A stretch of DNA of 64,000 bases from Heliopora coerulea (Eukaryota; Cnidaria; Anthozoa; Scleralcyonacea; Helioporidae). The notes below the pieces were generated by a model. The model was not told the DNA's origin. It saw nothing but the letters and a program-made list of their open reading frames with translations, and searched no databases. Positions 12,301 through 24,974 of the stretch are shown here, one piece after another. Each line of letters opens with the position of its first letter. The first letter of the stretch is position 1. A program made the position numbers and the translations under genes. Location: the NCBI GenBank assembly GCA_030142905.1, contig JASJOG010000156.1, forward strand, positions 186,001 through 250,000. Direction: 5' to 3'.

Positions 12301-15300
12301 CTAAAGTTTCAAATTGGTCGAAAAATCGTGAAAAACCATGGGTTAACCCCTTTACTTTTTGGTCAAATTTTTCCACCTCAAAAATTATCTCAAATATTAC
12401 TGTAAAGTCCCTCAAATAAGGCCAAAACTCTCTTATTCGGTCCAAACTTTAATATTTTGGCCTAATTTCGAAAGTTTCAAATTGGTGGAAAAATCGTGAA
12501 AAACCATGGGTTAACCCCTTTACTTTTTGGTCAAATTTTTCCACCTCAAAAATCATCTCAAATATTTTTGTAAAGTCCCTCAAATAAGGCCATAACTCTC
12601 TTATTCGGTCCAAACTTCCATATTTTGGCCTAATTTCTAAAGTTTCAAATTGGCGGAAAAATCGTGAAAAACCATGGGTTAACCCCTTTACTTTTTAGTC
12701 AAATTTTTCCACCTCAAAAATTATCTCAAATATTGCTGTAAAGTCCTTCAAATCAGGGCGAAACTATCTTATTCGACCCAAACTTTCATATTTTGGCCTA
12801 ATTTCTAAAGTTTCAAATTGGTCGAAAAATCGTGAAAAACCATGGGTTAACCCCTTTACTTTTTGGTGAAATTTTTCCACCTCAAAAATTATCTCAAATA
12901 TTACTGTAAAGTCCCTCAAATAAGGCCAAAACTCTCTTATTCGGTCCAAACTTTAATATTTTGGCCTAATTTCGAAAGTTTCAAATTGGTGGAAAAATCG
13001 TGAAAAACCATGGGTTAACCCCTTTACTTTTTGGTCAAATTTTTCGCCCTCAAAAATTATCTCAAATATTTTTGTAAAGTCCCTCAAATAAGGCCATAAC
13101 TCTCTTATTCGGTCCAAACTTCCATATTTTGGCCTAATTTCTAAAGTTTCAAATTGGCGGAAAAATCGTGAAAAACCATGGGTTAACCCCTTTACTTTTT
13201 AGTCAAATTTTTCCACCTCAAAAATTATCTCAAATATTGCTGTAAAGTCCTTCAAATCAGGGCGAAACTATCTTATTCGACCCAAACTTTCATATTTTGG
13301 CCTAATTTCTAAAGTTTCAAATTGGTCGAAAAATCGTTGTAAAGTCCCTCAAATAAGGCCAAAACTCTCTTATTCGGTCCAAACTTTCATATTTTAGCCT
13401 AATTTCTAAAGTTTCAAATTGGTCGAAAAATCGTGAAAAACCATGGGTTAACCCCTTTACTTTTTGGTCAAATTTTTCCACCTCAAAAATTATCTCAAAT
13501 ATTACTGTAAACTCCCTCAAATTATGGCAAAACTATCTTATTTGGTCCAAACTTTAATATTTTGAACTAATTTCGAAAGTTTCAAATTGGTGGAAAAATC
13601 GTGAAAAACCATGGGTTAACCCCTTTACTTTTTGGTCAAATTTTTCCACCTCAAAAATTATCTCAAATATTACTGTAAAGTCCCTCAAATAAGGCCAAAA
13701 CTCTCTTATTCGGTCCAAACTTCCATAGTTTGGCCTAATTTCGAAAGTTTCAAATTGGTCGAAAAATCGTGAAAAACCATGGGTTAACCCCTTTACTTTT
13801 TGGTCAAATTTTTCGACCTCAAAAATTATCTCAAATGTTACTGTAAACTCCCTCAAATAAGGCCAAAACTATCTTATCCGGTCCAAACTTCCATAGTTTG
13901 GCCTAATTTCGAAAGTTTCAAATTGGTCGAAAAATCGTGAAAAACCATGGGTTAACCCCTTTACTTTTTGGTCAAATTTTTCCACCTCAAAAATTATCTC
14001 AAATATTTCTGTAAAGTCCCTCAAATGAGGGCAAAACTATCTTATTCGGTCCAAACTTTCATATTTTGGCCTAATTTCTAAAGTTTCAAATTGGTCGAAA
14101 AATCGTGAAAAACCATGGGTTAACCCCTTTACTTTTTGGTCAAATTTTTCCACCTCAAAAATTATCTCAAATATTACTGTAAAGTCCCTCAAATAAGGCC
14201 AAAACTCTCTTATTCGGTCCAAACTTTCATATTTTGGCCTAATTTCGAAAGTTTCAAATTGGTCGAAAAATCGTGAAAAACCATGGGTTAACCCCTTTAC
14301 TTTTTGGTGAAATTTTTCCACCTTAAAAATTATCTCAAATATTTGTGTAAAGTCCCTCAAATAAGGCCAAAACTCTCTTATTCGGTCCAAACTTTCATAT
14401 TTTAGCCTAATTTCTAAAGTTTCAAATTGGTCGAAAAATCGTGAAAAACCATGGGTTAACCCCTTTACCTTTTGGTCAAATTTTTCCACCTCAAAAATTA
14501 TCTCAAATATTACTGTAAACTCCCTCAAATTATGGCAAAACTATCTTATTTGGTCCAAACTTTAATATTTTGGCCTAATTTCGAAAGTTTCAAATTGATC
14601 GAAAAATCGTGAAAAACCATGGGTTAACCCCTTTACTTTTTGGTCAAATTTTTCCACCTCAAAAATTATCTCAAATATTACTGTAAAGTCCCTCAAATAA
14701 GGCCAAAACTCTCTTATTCGGTCCAAACTTTAATATTTTGGCCTAATTTCGAAAGTTTCAAATTGGTGGAAAAATCGTGAAAAACCATGGGTTAACCCCT
14801 TTACTTTTTGGTCAAATTTTTCGCCCTCAAAAATTATCTCAAATATTTTTGTAAAGTCCCTCAAATAAGGCCATAACTCTCTTATTCGGTCCAAACTTCC
14901 ATATTTTGGCCTAATTTCTAAAGTTTCAAATTGGCGGAAAAATCGTGAAAAACCATGGGTTAACCCCTTTACTTTTTAGTCAAATTTTTCCACCTCAAAA
15001 ATTATCTCAAATATTGCTGTAAAGTCCTTCAAATCAGGGCGAAACTATCTTATTCGACCCAAACTTTCATATTTTGGCCTAATTTCTAAAGTTTCAAATT
15101 GGTCGAAAAATCGTGAAAAACCATGGGTTAACCCCTTTACTTTTTGGTGAAATTTTTCCACCTCAAAAATTATCTCAAATATTACTGTAAAGTCCCTCAA
15201 ATAAGGCCAAAACTATCTTATCCGGTCCAAACTTCCATAGTTTGGCCTAATTTCGAAAGTTTCAAATTGGTCGAAAAATCGTGAAAAACCATGGGTTAAC

Positions 15301-18300
15301 CCCTTTACTTTTTGGTCAAATTTTTCCACCTCAAAAATTATCTCAAATATTTACTGTAAACTCCCTCAAATAAGGCGAAAACTATCTTATTCGGTCCAAA
15401 CTTCCATAGTTTGGCCTAATTTCGAAAGTTTCAAATTGGTCGAAAAATCGTGAAAAACCATGGGTTAACCCCTTTACTTTTTGGTCAAATTTTTCCACCT
15501 CAAAAATTATCTCAAATATTACTGTAAAGTCCCTCAAATAAGGCCAAAACTCTCTTATTCGGTCCAAACTTTAATATTTTGGCCTAATTTCGAAAGTTTC
15601 AAATTGGTGGAAAAATCGTGAAAAACCATGGGTTAACCCCTTTACTTTTTGGTCAAATTTTTCCACCTCAAAAATTATCTCAAATATTTTTGTAAAGTCC
15701 CTCAAATAAGGCCATAACTCTCTTATTCGGTCCAAACTTCCATATTTTGGCCTAATTTCTAAAGTTTCAAATTGGCGGAAAAATCGTGAAAAACCATGGG
15801 TTAACCCCTTTACTTTTTAGTCAAATTTTTCCACCTCAAAAATTATCTCAAATATTGCTGTAAAGTCCTTCAAATCAGGGCGAAACTATCTTATTCGACC
15901 CAAACTTTCATATTTTGGCCTAATTTCTAAAGTTTCAAATTGGTCGAAAAATCGTGAAAAACCATGGGTTAACCCCTTTACTTTTTGGTCAAATTTTTCC
16001 ACCTCAAAAATTATCTCAAATATTACTGTAAAGTCCCTCAAATAAGGCCAAAACTCTCTTATTCGGTCCAAACTTTAATATTTTGGCCTAATTTCGAAAG
16101 TTTCAAATTGGTCGAAAAATCGTGAAAAACCATGGGTTAACCCCTTTACTTTTTGGTCAAATTTTTCCACCTCAAAAATTATCTCAAATATTACTGTAAA
16201 CTCCCTCAAATTATGGCAAAACTATCTTATTCGGTCCAAACTTTCATATTTTGGCCTAATTTCGAAAGTTTCAAATTGGTGGAAAAATCGTGAAAAACCA
16301 TGGGTTAACCCCTTTACTTTTTGGTCAAATTTTTCCACCTCAAAAATTATCTCAAATATTACTGTAAACTCCCTCAAATTATGGCAAAACTATCTTATTC
16401 GGTCCAAACTTTCATATTTTGGCCTAATTTCTAAAGTTTCAAATTGGTCGAAAAATCGTGAAAAACCATGGGTTAACCCCTTTACTTTTTGGTCAAATTT
16501 TTCCACCTCAAAAATTATCTCAAATATTACTGTAAACTCCCTCAAATTATGGCAAAACTATCTTATTTGGTCCAAACTTTAATATTTTGGCCTAATTTCG
16601 AAAGTTTCAAATTGGTCGAAAAATCGTGAAAAACCATGGGTTAACCCCTTTACTTTTTGGTCAAATTTTTCCACCTCAAAAATTATCTCAAATGTTACTG
16701 TAAACTCCCTCAAATCAGGGCGAAACTATCTTATTCGACCCAAACTTTCATATTTTGGCCTAATTTCTAAAGTTTCAAATTGGTCGAAAAATCGTGAAAA
16801 ACCATGGGTTAACCCCTTTACTTTTTGGTGAAATTTTTCCACCTCAAAAATTATCTCAAATATTACTGTAAAGTCCCTCAAATAAGGCCAAAACTCTCTT
16901 ATTCGGTCCAAACTTTCATATTTTGGCCTAATTTCTAAAGTTTCAAATTGGTCGAAAAATCGTGAAAAACCATGGGTTAACCCCTTTACTTTTTGGTCAA
17001 ATTTTTCCACCTCAAAAATTATCTCAAATATTTTTGTAAAGTCCCTCAAATAAGGCCATAACTCTCTTATTCGGTCCAAACTTCCATATTTTGGCCTAAT
17101 TTCTAAAGTTTCAAATTGGTCGAAAAATCGTGAAAAACCATGGGTTAACCCCTTTACTTTTTGGTCAAATTTTTCCACCTCAAAAATTATCTCAAATATT
17201 ACTGTAAACTCCCTCAAATCATGGCAAAACTTTCTTATTTGGTCCAAACTTTAATATTTTGGCCTAATTTCGAAAGTTTCAAATTGGTGGAAAAATCGTG
17301 AAAAACCATGGGTTAACCCCTTTACTTTTTGGTCAAATTTTTCCACCTCAAAAATTATCTCAAATGTTACTGTAAACTCCCTCAAATGAGGGCAAAACTA
17401 TCTTATCCGGTCCAAACTTCCATAGTTTGGCCTAATTTCGAAAGTTTCAAATTGGTCGAAAAATCGTGAAAAACCATGGGTTAACCCCTTTACTTTTTGG
17501 TCAAATTTTTCCACCTCAAAAATTATCTCAAATATTTGTGTTAAAGTCGCTCAAATAAGGCCAAAACTATCTTATTCGCTCCAAACTTCTATAGTTTGGC
17601 CTAATTTCGAAAGTTTCAAATTGGTCGAAAAATCGTGAAAAACCATGGGTTAACCCCTTTACCTTTTGGTCAAATTTTTCCACCTCAAAAATTATCTCAA
17701 ATATTACTGTAAAGTCCCTCAAATAAGGCCAAAACTCTCTTATTCGGTCCAAACTTTAATATTTTGGCCTAATTTCGAAAGTTTCAAATTGGTGGAAAAA
17801 TCGTGAAAAACCATGGGTTAACCCCTTTACTTTTTGGTCAAATTTTTCCACCTCAAAAATTATCTCAAATATTTTTGTAAAGTCCCTCAAATAAGGCCAT
17901 AACTCTCTTATTCGGTCCAAACTTCCATATTTTGGCCTAATTTCTAAAGTTTCAAATTGGCGGAAAAATCGTGAAAAACCATGGGTTAACCCCTTTACTT
18001 TTTAGTCAAATTTTTCCACCTCAAAAATTATCTCAAATATTGCTGTAAAGTCCTTCAAATCAGGGCGAAACTATCTTATTCGACCCAAACTTTCATATTT
18101 TGGCCTAATTTCTAAAGTTTCAAATTGGTCGAAAAATCGTGAAAAACCATGGGTTAACCCCTTTACTTTTTGGTGAAATTTTTCCACCTCAAAAATTATC
18201 TCAAATATTACTGTAAAGTCCCTCAAATAAGGCCAAAACTCTCTTATTCGGTCCAAACTTTAATATTTTGGCCTAATTTCGAAAGTTTCAAATTGGTGGA

Positions 18301-21300
18301 AAAATCGTGAAAAACCATGGGTTAACCCCTTTACTTTTTGGTCAAATTTTTCGCACCTCAAAAATTATCTCAAATATTTTTGTAAAGTCCCTCAAATAAG
18401 GCCATAACTCTCTTATTCGGTCCAAACTTCCATATTTTGGCCTAATTTCGAAAGTTTCAAATTGGTGGAAAAATCGTGAAAAACCATGGGTTAACCCCTT
18501 TACTTTTTGGTCAAATTTTTCCACCTCAAAAATTATCTCAAATATTGCTGTAAACTCCCTCAAATGAGGGCAAAACTATCTTATTCGACCCAAACTTTCA
18601 TATTTTGGCCTAATTTCGAAAGTTTCAAATTGGTCGAAAAATCGTGAAAAACCATGGGTTAACCCCTTTACTTTTTGGTCAAATTTTTCCACCTCAAAAA
18701 TTATCTCAAATATTTGTGTAAAGTCGTTCAAATAAGGCCAAAACTATCTTATTCGCTCCAAACTTCTATAGTTTGGCCTAATTTCGAAAGTTTCAAATTG
18801 GTCGAAAAATCGTGATAAACGATGGGTTAACCCCTTTACTTTTTGGTCAAATTTTTCCACCTCAAAAATTATCTCAAATATTACTGTAAACTCCCTCAAA
18901 TGAGGGCAAAACTATCTTATTCGGTCCAAACTTTCATATTTTGGCCTAATTTCGAAAGTTTCAAATTGATCGAAAAATCGTGAAAAACCATGGGTTAACC
19001 CCTTTACTTTTTGGTCAAATTTTTCCACCTTAAAAATTATCTCAAATATTACTGTAAAGTCCCTCAAATAAGGCCAAAACTCTCTTATTCGGTCCAAACT
19101 TTCATATTTTAGCCTAATTTCTAAAGTTTCAAATTGGTCGAAAAATCGTGAAAAACCATGGGTTAACCCCTTTACCTTTTGGTCAAATTTTTCCACCTCA
19201 AAAATTATCTCAAATATTACTGTAAACTCCCTCAAATTATGGCAAAACTATCTTATTTGGTCCAAACTTTAATATTTTGGCCTAATTTCGAAAGTTTCAA
19301 ATTGGTGGAAAAATCGTGAAAAACCATGGGTTAACCCCTTTACTTTTTGGTCAAATTTTTCCACCTCAAAAATTATCTCAAATATTTTTGTAAAGTCCCT
19401 CAAATAAGGCCATAACTCTCTTATTCGGTCCAAACTTCCATATTTTGGCCTAATTTCTAAAGTTTCAAATTGGCGGAAAAATCGTGAAAAACCATGGGTT
19501 AACCCCTTTACTTTTTAGTCAAATTTTTCCACCTCAAAAATTATCTCAAATATTGCTGTAAAGTCCTTCAAATCAGGGCGAAACTATCTTATTCGACCCA
19601 AACTTTCATATTTTGGCCTAATTTCTAAAGTTTCAAATTGGTCGAAAAATCGTGAAAAACCATGGGTTAACCCCTTTACTTTTTAGTCAAATTTTTCCAC
19701 CTCAAAAATTATCTCAAATATTGCTGTAAAGTCCCTTCAAATCAGGGCGAAACTATCTTATTTGGTCCAAACTTTCATATTTTGGCCTAATTTCGAAAGT
19801 TTCAAATTGGTCGAAAAATCGTGAAAAACCATGGGTTAACCCCTTTACTTTTTGGTCAAATTTTTCCACCTCAAAAATTATCTCAAATATTACTGTAAAC
19901 TCCCTCAAATTATGGCAAAACTATCTTATTTGGTCCAAACTTTAATATTTTGGCCTAATTTCGAAAGTTTCAAATTGGTGGAAAAATCTTTGGCCTAATT
20001 TCTAAAGTTTCAAATTGGTCGAAAAATCGTGAAAAACCATGGGTTAACCCCTTTACTTTTTGGTCAAATTTTTCCACCTCAAAAATTATCTCAAATATTA
20101 CTGTAAAGTCCCTCAAATAAGGCCAAAACTCTCTTATTCGGTCCAAACTTTAATATTTTGGCCTAATTTCGAAAGTTTCAAATTGGTGGAAAAATCGTGA
20201 AAAACCATGGGTTAACCCCTTTACTTTTTGGTCAAATTTTTCCACCTCAAAAATTATCTCAAATATTTTTGTAAAGTCCCTCAAATAAGGCCATAACTCT
20301 CTTATTCGGTCCAAACTTCCATATTTTGGCCTAATTTCTAAAGTTTCAAATTGGCGGAAAAATCGTGAAAAACCATGGGTTAACCCCTTTACTTTTTAGT
20401 CAAATTTTTCCACCTCAAAAATTATCTCAAATATTGCTGTAAAGTCCTTCAAATCAGGGCGAAACTATCTTATTCGACCCAAACTTTCATATTTTGGCCT
20501 AATTTCTAAAGTTTCAAATTGGTCGAAAAATCGTGAAAAACCATGGGTTAACCCCTTTACTTTTTGGTCAAATTTTTCCACCTCAAAAATTATCTCAAAT
20601 ATTACTGTAAAGTCCCTCAAATCAGGGCGAAACTATCTTATTTGGTCCAAACTTTAATATTTTGGCCTAATTTCGAAAGTTTCAAATTGGTCGAAAAATC
20701 GTGAAAAACCATGGGTTAACCCCTTTACTTTTTGGTCAAATTTTTCCACCTCAAAAATTATCTCAAATATTACTGTAAAGTCCCTCAAATAAGGCCAAAA
20801 CTCTCTTATTCGGTCCAAACTTTAATATTTTGGCCTAATTTCGAAAGTTTCAAATTGGTGGAAAAATCGTGAAAAACCATGGGTTAACCCCTTTACTTTT
20901 TGGTCAAATTTTTCCACCTCAAAAATTATCTCAAATATTTTTGTAAAGTCCCTCAAATAAGGCCATAACTCTCTTATTCGGTCCAAACTTCCATATTTTG
21001 GCCTAATTTCTAAAGTTTCAAATTGGCGGAAAAATCGTGAAAAACCATGGGTTAACCCCTTTACTTTTTAGTCAAATTTTTCCACCTCAAAAATTATCTC
21101 AAATATTGCTGTAAAGTCCTTCAAATCAGGGCGAAACTATCTTATTCGACCCAAACTTTCATATTTTGGCCTAATTTCTAAAGTTTCAAATTGGTCGAAA
21201 AATCGTGAAAAACCATGGGTTAACCCCTTTACTTTTTGGTCAAATTTTTCCACCTCAAAAATTATCTCAAATATTACTGTAAAGTCCCTCAAATAAGGCC

Positions 21301-21428
21301 AAAACTATCTTATTTGGTCCAAACTTTAATATTTTGGCCTAATTTCGAAAGTTTCAAATTGGTCGAAAAATCGTGAAAAACCATGGGTTAACCCCTTTAC
21401 TTTTTGGTCAAATTTTTCGACCTCAAAT
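3306..21428 (-). repeat. homogeneous 168-bp satellite array (about 108 monomers)
   Basis: The sequence repeats every 168 bp. Landmark words in each monomer are CCATGGGTTAACCCC, TTTGGCCTAATTTC and CCACCTCAAAAATT. Named variants recur at multiples of the monomer: CATGGATTAACC at 5620, 7802, 9817 and 11497, spaced about 13, 12 and 10 monomers. A second variant with CTTCAAATCAGGGCG recurs at spacings such as 3, 5, 7 and 13 monomers. This is higher-order or segmental duplication inside the array. Because 168 is divisible by 3, the minus strand has 61-173 codon open frames, but two common base variants put TAA or TAG into that frame, so I do not call a gene. The monomer length is close to a nucleosome repeat and fits a heterochromatic satellite; a centromeric role is only inference. 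Confidence 0.95.
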
Positions 21429-21895
21429 TGGAAATTGGAAATTAGGTTAAAATATGAACGTTTAGGCCAAATTATTAAGTTTTGCACTCATTAGAGATAT
21501 TGTTTTGAGCTATTTTTTTTTGATTTCTCGAGGTCGAAAACTTTCACGAAAAAGTGAAGGGGTTCAGGCATGGTTTTGAACGATTTTTCTACCATTTTGA
21601 GATTTTGGAAATAAGTTTAAAATACGAAATCTGAGACGAAAGAATTATGTTTAGTACGGATTTGAGTCATTTTAGAGTAAATTGATTTTAGAGTAAATTG
21701 ATTTTATTTCTCGGGGTCGAAAAATATGACCATGGTTTTGGGCGATTTTTTGACCATTTTCAAACTCGAAATAAGGTTAAAATATGAAAGTTGAGGACAA
21801 GGAGTTACGTTTTTCACGGATTTAAGTTATTTTAGGCTAAAGTGATTTGATTTTTCGAGGTCGAAAAACGTTACTAAAAAGTAAAGTTGTTAGAT
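21429..21895 (+). repeat. diverged right edge of the satellite, inverted relative to the core
   Basis: About 2.7 decayed monomers read in the orientation opposite to the core (for example AAGTGAAGGGGTTCAGGCATGG on plus). The last ones closely resemble the diverged left-edge unit near 2300, both containing GTTAAAATATGAAAGTTGAGG. The array ends at about 21895 in an AAATA run. Confidence 0.8.
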
Positions 21896-22063
21896 AACCC
21901 TAAATAAATAAATAAATAAATATATATATATGTTGTGATTTTGTTCTCCGGATTTGAGAACAAAATCACAATATTACTATGCCTGGATTACAAGTATTCA
22001 ATTCACACACACACTCACATATATATATATATATTTAGGGTAATACACACACATACACACACT

Positions 22064-22102
<39 letters not shown>

Positions 22103-22236
22103 GTGTGTGTGTGTGTGTTAAATCTGCAGACGTACGTTTCGCTGTACCACAGCTCATCAGTGCAGCTCGGAACGAACATGGATCGATAAGGAGCCAGAGG
22201 GCTCAAACCGCTTCTCATGCGGTGGGCAATGCTTGG

Positions 22237-22265
<29 letters not shown>
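21896..22265. repeat. AAATA, TA and CA/GT microsatellites around a short unique island
   Basis: Runs of AAATA, (TA)n, (CA)n and (GT)n surround about 150 bp of unassigned sequence (22116-22240). No gene is visible. Confidence 0.8.
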
Positions 22266-22271
<6 letters not shown>

Positions 22272-22312
22272 AAAACGTGAAGAAGCAGCTCTTCCAAAAG
22301 TCAACCCATAAA

Positions 22313-22461
22313 CATCAAATCTTCTCAAAATTGTTGACTTTAATTGTAAAAATCTTAAAAATGATAACATTTCTGGCCACAGCCCCTTCTTGACATAACC
22401 TGCAATATTATGATTTTTGCGATTTTTACAATTAAAGTCAACAATTTTGAGAAAATTTGAC
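22313..22461. mobile_element. hairpin MITE-like element with near-perfect inverted arms
   Basis: Two 33-bp arms (22322-22354 and 22421-22453) are perfect reverse complements. The complementarity extends outward about 8 bp with two mismatches. The spacer is about 66 bp and there is no coding capacity. It is embedded between TA microsatellites, so a target-site duplication cannot be judged. It is most likely a small non-autonomous DNA element. Confidence 0.6.
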
Positions 22462-22658
22462 GTAGTGTATGTATGTATGTATATATATATATATATATAT
22501 ATACGTGAACGTTTAGGTTTACGAAATGCAAAGAGGGCTCAATAACGCAAAGAAAGAGCAAATGGGATTATATCGCTTACCTCAAAAGTCACTACAGCCA
22601 GTTTCATCTTGGGAAAGAATCTTCAGGTGACTCATATATATATATATATATATATATA

Positions 22659-22922
22659 TGATGAAAAGTTTGTTCTCAAGCTTTATCTCAGAAAATTTCT
22701 GAGCTCCCCAACGGGAATCGAACCCGTGTCTCCCGATTGCCGGTACGGTTGTTTTACCACTAGACTATAGGGTCTCAGACGGCAAACATGACGGCAAACA
22801 TAGGGTCTCAGACGGCAAACATCAAAAACAACCGTACCGGCAATCGGGAGACACGGGTTCGATTCCCGTTGGGGAGCTCAGAAATTTTCTGAGATAAAGC
22901 TTGAGAACAAACTTTTCATCAT
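22659..22922. repeat. tRNA-derived palindrome (inverted SINE-head-like copies)
   Basis: Arms 22660-22755 and 22825-22920 are perfect inverted repeats of about 96 bp. Each contains a T-arm-like stem-loop (ACGGG, TTCGATT, CCCGT), which is also a polymerase III B box. The left copy continues on the minus strand into an A-box-like TAGTCTAGTGGTAA. The spacer holds two direct copies of a 23-bp word starting ATAGGGTCTC. A functional tRNA is unlikely because the anticodon and acceptor stems do not pair well. I read it as a tRNA-derived repeat that became palindromic. Confidence 0.65.
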
Positions 22923-23269
22923 AAATATATCCAAGCTTACAAACATCTACACTCAGTAAGAGGAAATTTACTCATACACATATATATAAATACATATATA
23001 TATATGCATCTTTTTAAACATTTTAGATTAAAACTGTTGAAAAATCAACCCACTTGGTGCTAGACATAAATTGAAAAGGTCCATTTTGCAAACTGAACAT
23101 ACCTCTCTAAAGGCAAGATGAAAGTTTACTCGCTGTTCCAACTTTATGTTAAATTTCTAGATATAACACTACGCACTGCCTGAACACCAACCAATATGCG
23201 AACACCCATTCAGTTGAATGCACATAAGATTGGTCGGAGGCATAGCAGCGTGAGATTGCGAAGCCGCGC

Positions 23270-23755
23270 GAACTAAAGCAGCGGTTACACTCTTCAGTTT
23301 GCGTCACCGATTGGTTGCAATGGCGTTGAGAAGTAAATTGGTAAATCTGGTTACACATATCTAGTTTCTGTGGCCGACTTATTGCGTAACTGGATGGACG
23401 TTTTGGTTTGTATCCTACAAACATAGAAAATGAGCGATATAAATCAAATAATTTGTGTTTGTTTTTCTAGTCTTCCATATTGAAGGGAAACGTTAACGAT
23501 GGAGAGAGTACATTGGAAAGATTGCAACACACAAATTGACGATTTGCAATTGATATACTCTACTGCACCTACCAACTTTGGTTTCCACGGCAGTATTGCG
23601 TTGCAAATTTTTGACCCAGTTCAAAAACTTTCAGTGCTTCAGCAGTGTTAAAATCGACGTTGCGGGGACATGTTTCTCTGACCGATTTACCTGGCAAAGT
23701 CATTGCAACAAAATTGGCGCCAGAAATTGACAAGTGTAACCGTAGTTTAAGTCTT
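23270..23755. mobile_element. candidate inverted-repeat element with GGTTACAC ends
   Basis: The left part (about 23274-23350, from GCGGTTACACT) is similar to the reverse complement of 23640-23747 (ending AGTGTAACCGT), by eye roughly two-thirds identical over about 70 bp. This suggests a decayed non-autonomous DNA transposon with long imperfect terminal inverted repeats. No target-site duplication was identified and no transposase is present. Confidence 0.4.
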
Positions 23756-24479
23756 TCCCCGCGGCATAAGACTTGTATCATTTTACTCTGGCTAATGCCA
23801 GACGATTTTACTCGTCAAAGGGGAGAGCGCCTCGCCTTGAGAGAGTTAATCTGATTTAAAGGTTGTTCTAGTTAGATCTGTCAGTTGTCAACCTTGAGTG
23901 ACAGTAAACAAACCATTGCCTTCAGTCACATTCCGTTCTGAATGGACATTTCTTTTTGGAAGATTTTCACTGAAATATGTTATTTCTGAATTCAATTATC
24001 AAAACATGGCTTCAAAAACTGAAGTCACCAACGCTGTCGTTGTTCGCCGTCATTGGGAAAAAAAAAAAACGTCGGTTATGCCAGATTGCATTTTCTGCAT
24101 TTTACGAGACAAGTTCCGAAATAAACAAGTTGTGCATCTTAAAAAAGCGTAATTTACGATTTGTCATTTTGGTAAAAGGTGTAGTAAGTAATCAACGTGG
24201 CTGAGAAAACATCTCTCATCAAAGTCAGATTGCAAAAACAAGATCAGAGGTCATCTTATTGACGTTTATTGCCAAATGACCTTCTTGAAATCCATCGATC
24301 AGCAATGTCCCTCCACATCAACTTTAACCTCGCTTTAAACGCTTCTTTGTAACTTGGGTAATCCTAAACAAGTGAAGTTGTTTGCTTATTAACTGTTTTC
24401 CATAAAGTCGTGTTACGTATTTGTATGTTAGTTCAATGTTTTTTCCCTATATCAACCCCCTAACTTCATCTATTTGCTA
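23756..24479. other. no recognisable feature
   Basis: Only short overlapping open frames are present, with no family signature. It could hold 3' noncoding sequence or a missing last exon of the minus-strand receptor gene, but I could not identify one. Confidence 0.4.
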
Positions 24480-24972
24480 GTCTCCTTGTTTCTGTGCGCC
24501 AGTCTGTTCCTCTCATTCACTTTATGTCTGTTGGCTTTCCCACCTTCTGCTCAAAGCACTCGCTTACCTGCCAGCTAGTCAGTCGGTCTGTCAGTCTGTC
24601 TACGTTGGTCTATCTATCTGTCTGTCTGTCTGTAGGTTTGTCTGTCTACATGTAAGTTTGTCTATCTGTTTGTCTATAAGTTTGTTTTTCCATAAGTTTG
24701 TCTATGTCTGTAAGTTTGTCTGTCTGTCTATCTGCAAGTTTGTCTGCTTATCTGTCTGTAGGTTTGTCTATCGGTTTGTAAGTTTGTTCGTCAGCAAGTT
24801 TGTCTATTTTTCAGTTTGTCTGTCTGTCTGTCCATTTGTAAGTTTGTCGATCTGTGTTTTTCTGTCTAATCTGTCTGTCTGTCTTTTTGCCTATCAACTA
24901 GTCCTTCAGTCTATCGGTCTACTGAGCTGGCTTCATCGCCGACGTAACACTATTTTTCTATGACTTAGGATT
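24480..24972. repeat. degenerate CTGT/TTTGTC microsatellite
   Basis: About 490 bp are dominated by TCTGTCTG, AAGTTTGTC and related 4- to 8-mers. The repeat continues in decayed form into the end of the adjacent receptor reading frame, which affects where that protein ends. Confidence 0.8.
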
Positions 24973-24974
24973 GC

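Noticed and set aside
3696..19235. Repeated 61-173 aa open frames on the minus strand of the satellite (motif GLTHGFSRFFDQFETLEIRP)
   Set aside because: They are open only because the monomer is 168 bp (56 codons). Two frequent satellite variants insert TAA (TTTAAT on plus) or TAG (ACTATC on plus) in the frame, and there is no start, splice or family signal.
3306..21428. CENP-B box in the satellite (TTCGGTCCAAACTTC)
   Set aside because: Only the TTCGnnnnA half matches; the required CGGG half is absent in the common monomers.
3306..21428. Telomere-like or CRISPR-like array
   Set aside because: GGTTAACCC is a palindrome inside a long monomer, not TTAGGG repeats. The array is continuous tandem repetition without spacers, in an animal genome.
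22700..22780. Functional tRNA gene on the minus strand
   Set aside because: The T arm is perfect, but the anticodon and acceptor stems do not pair and no clean anticodon loop can be placed.
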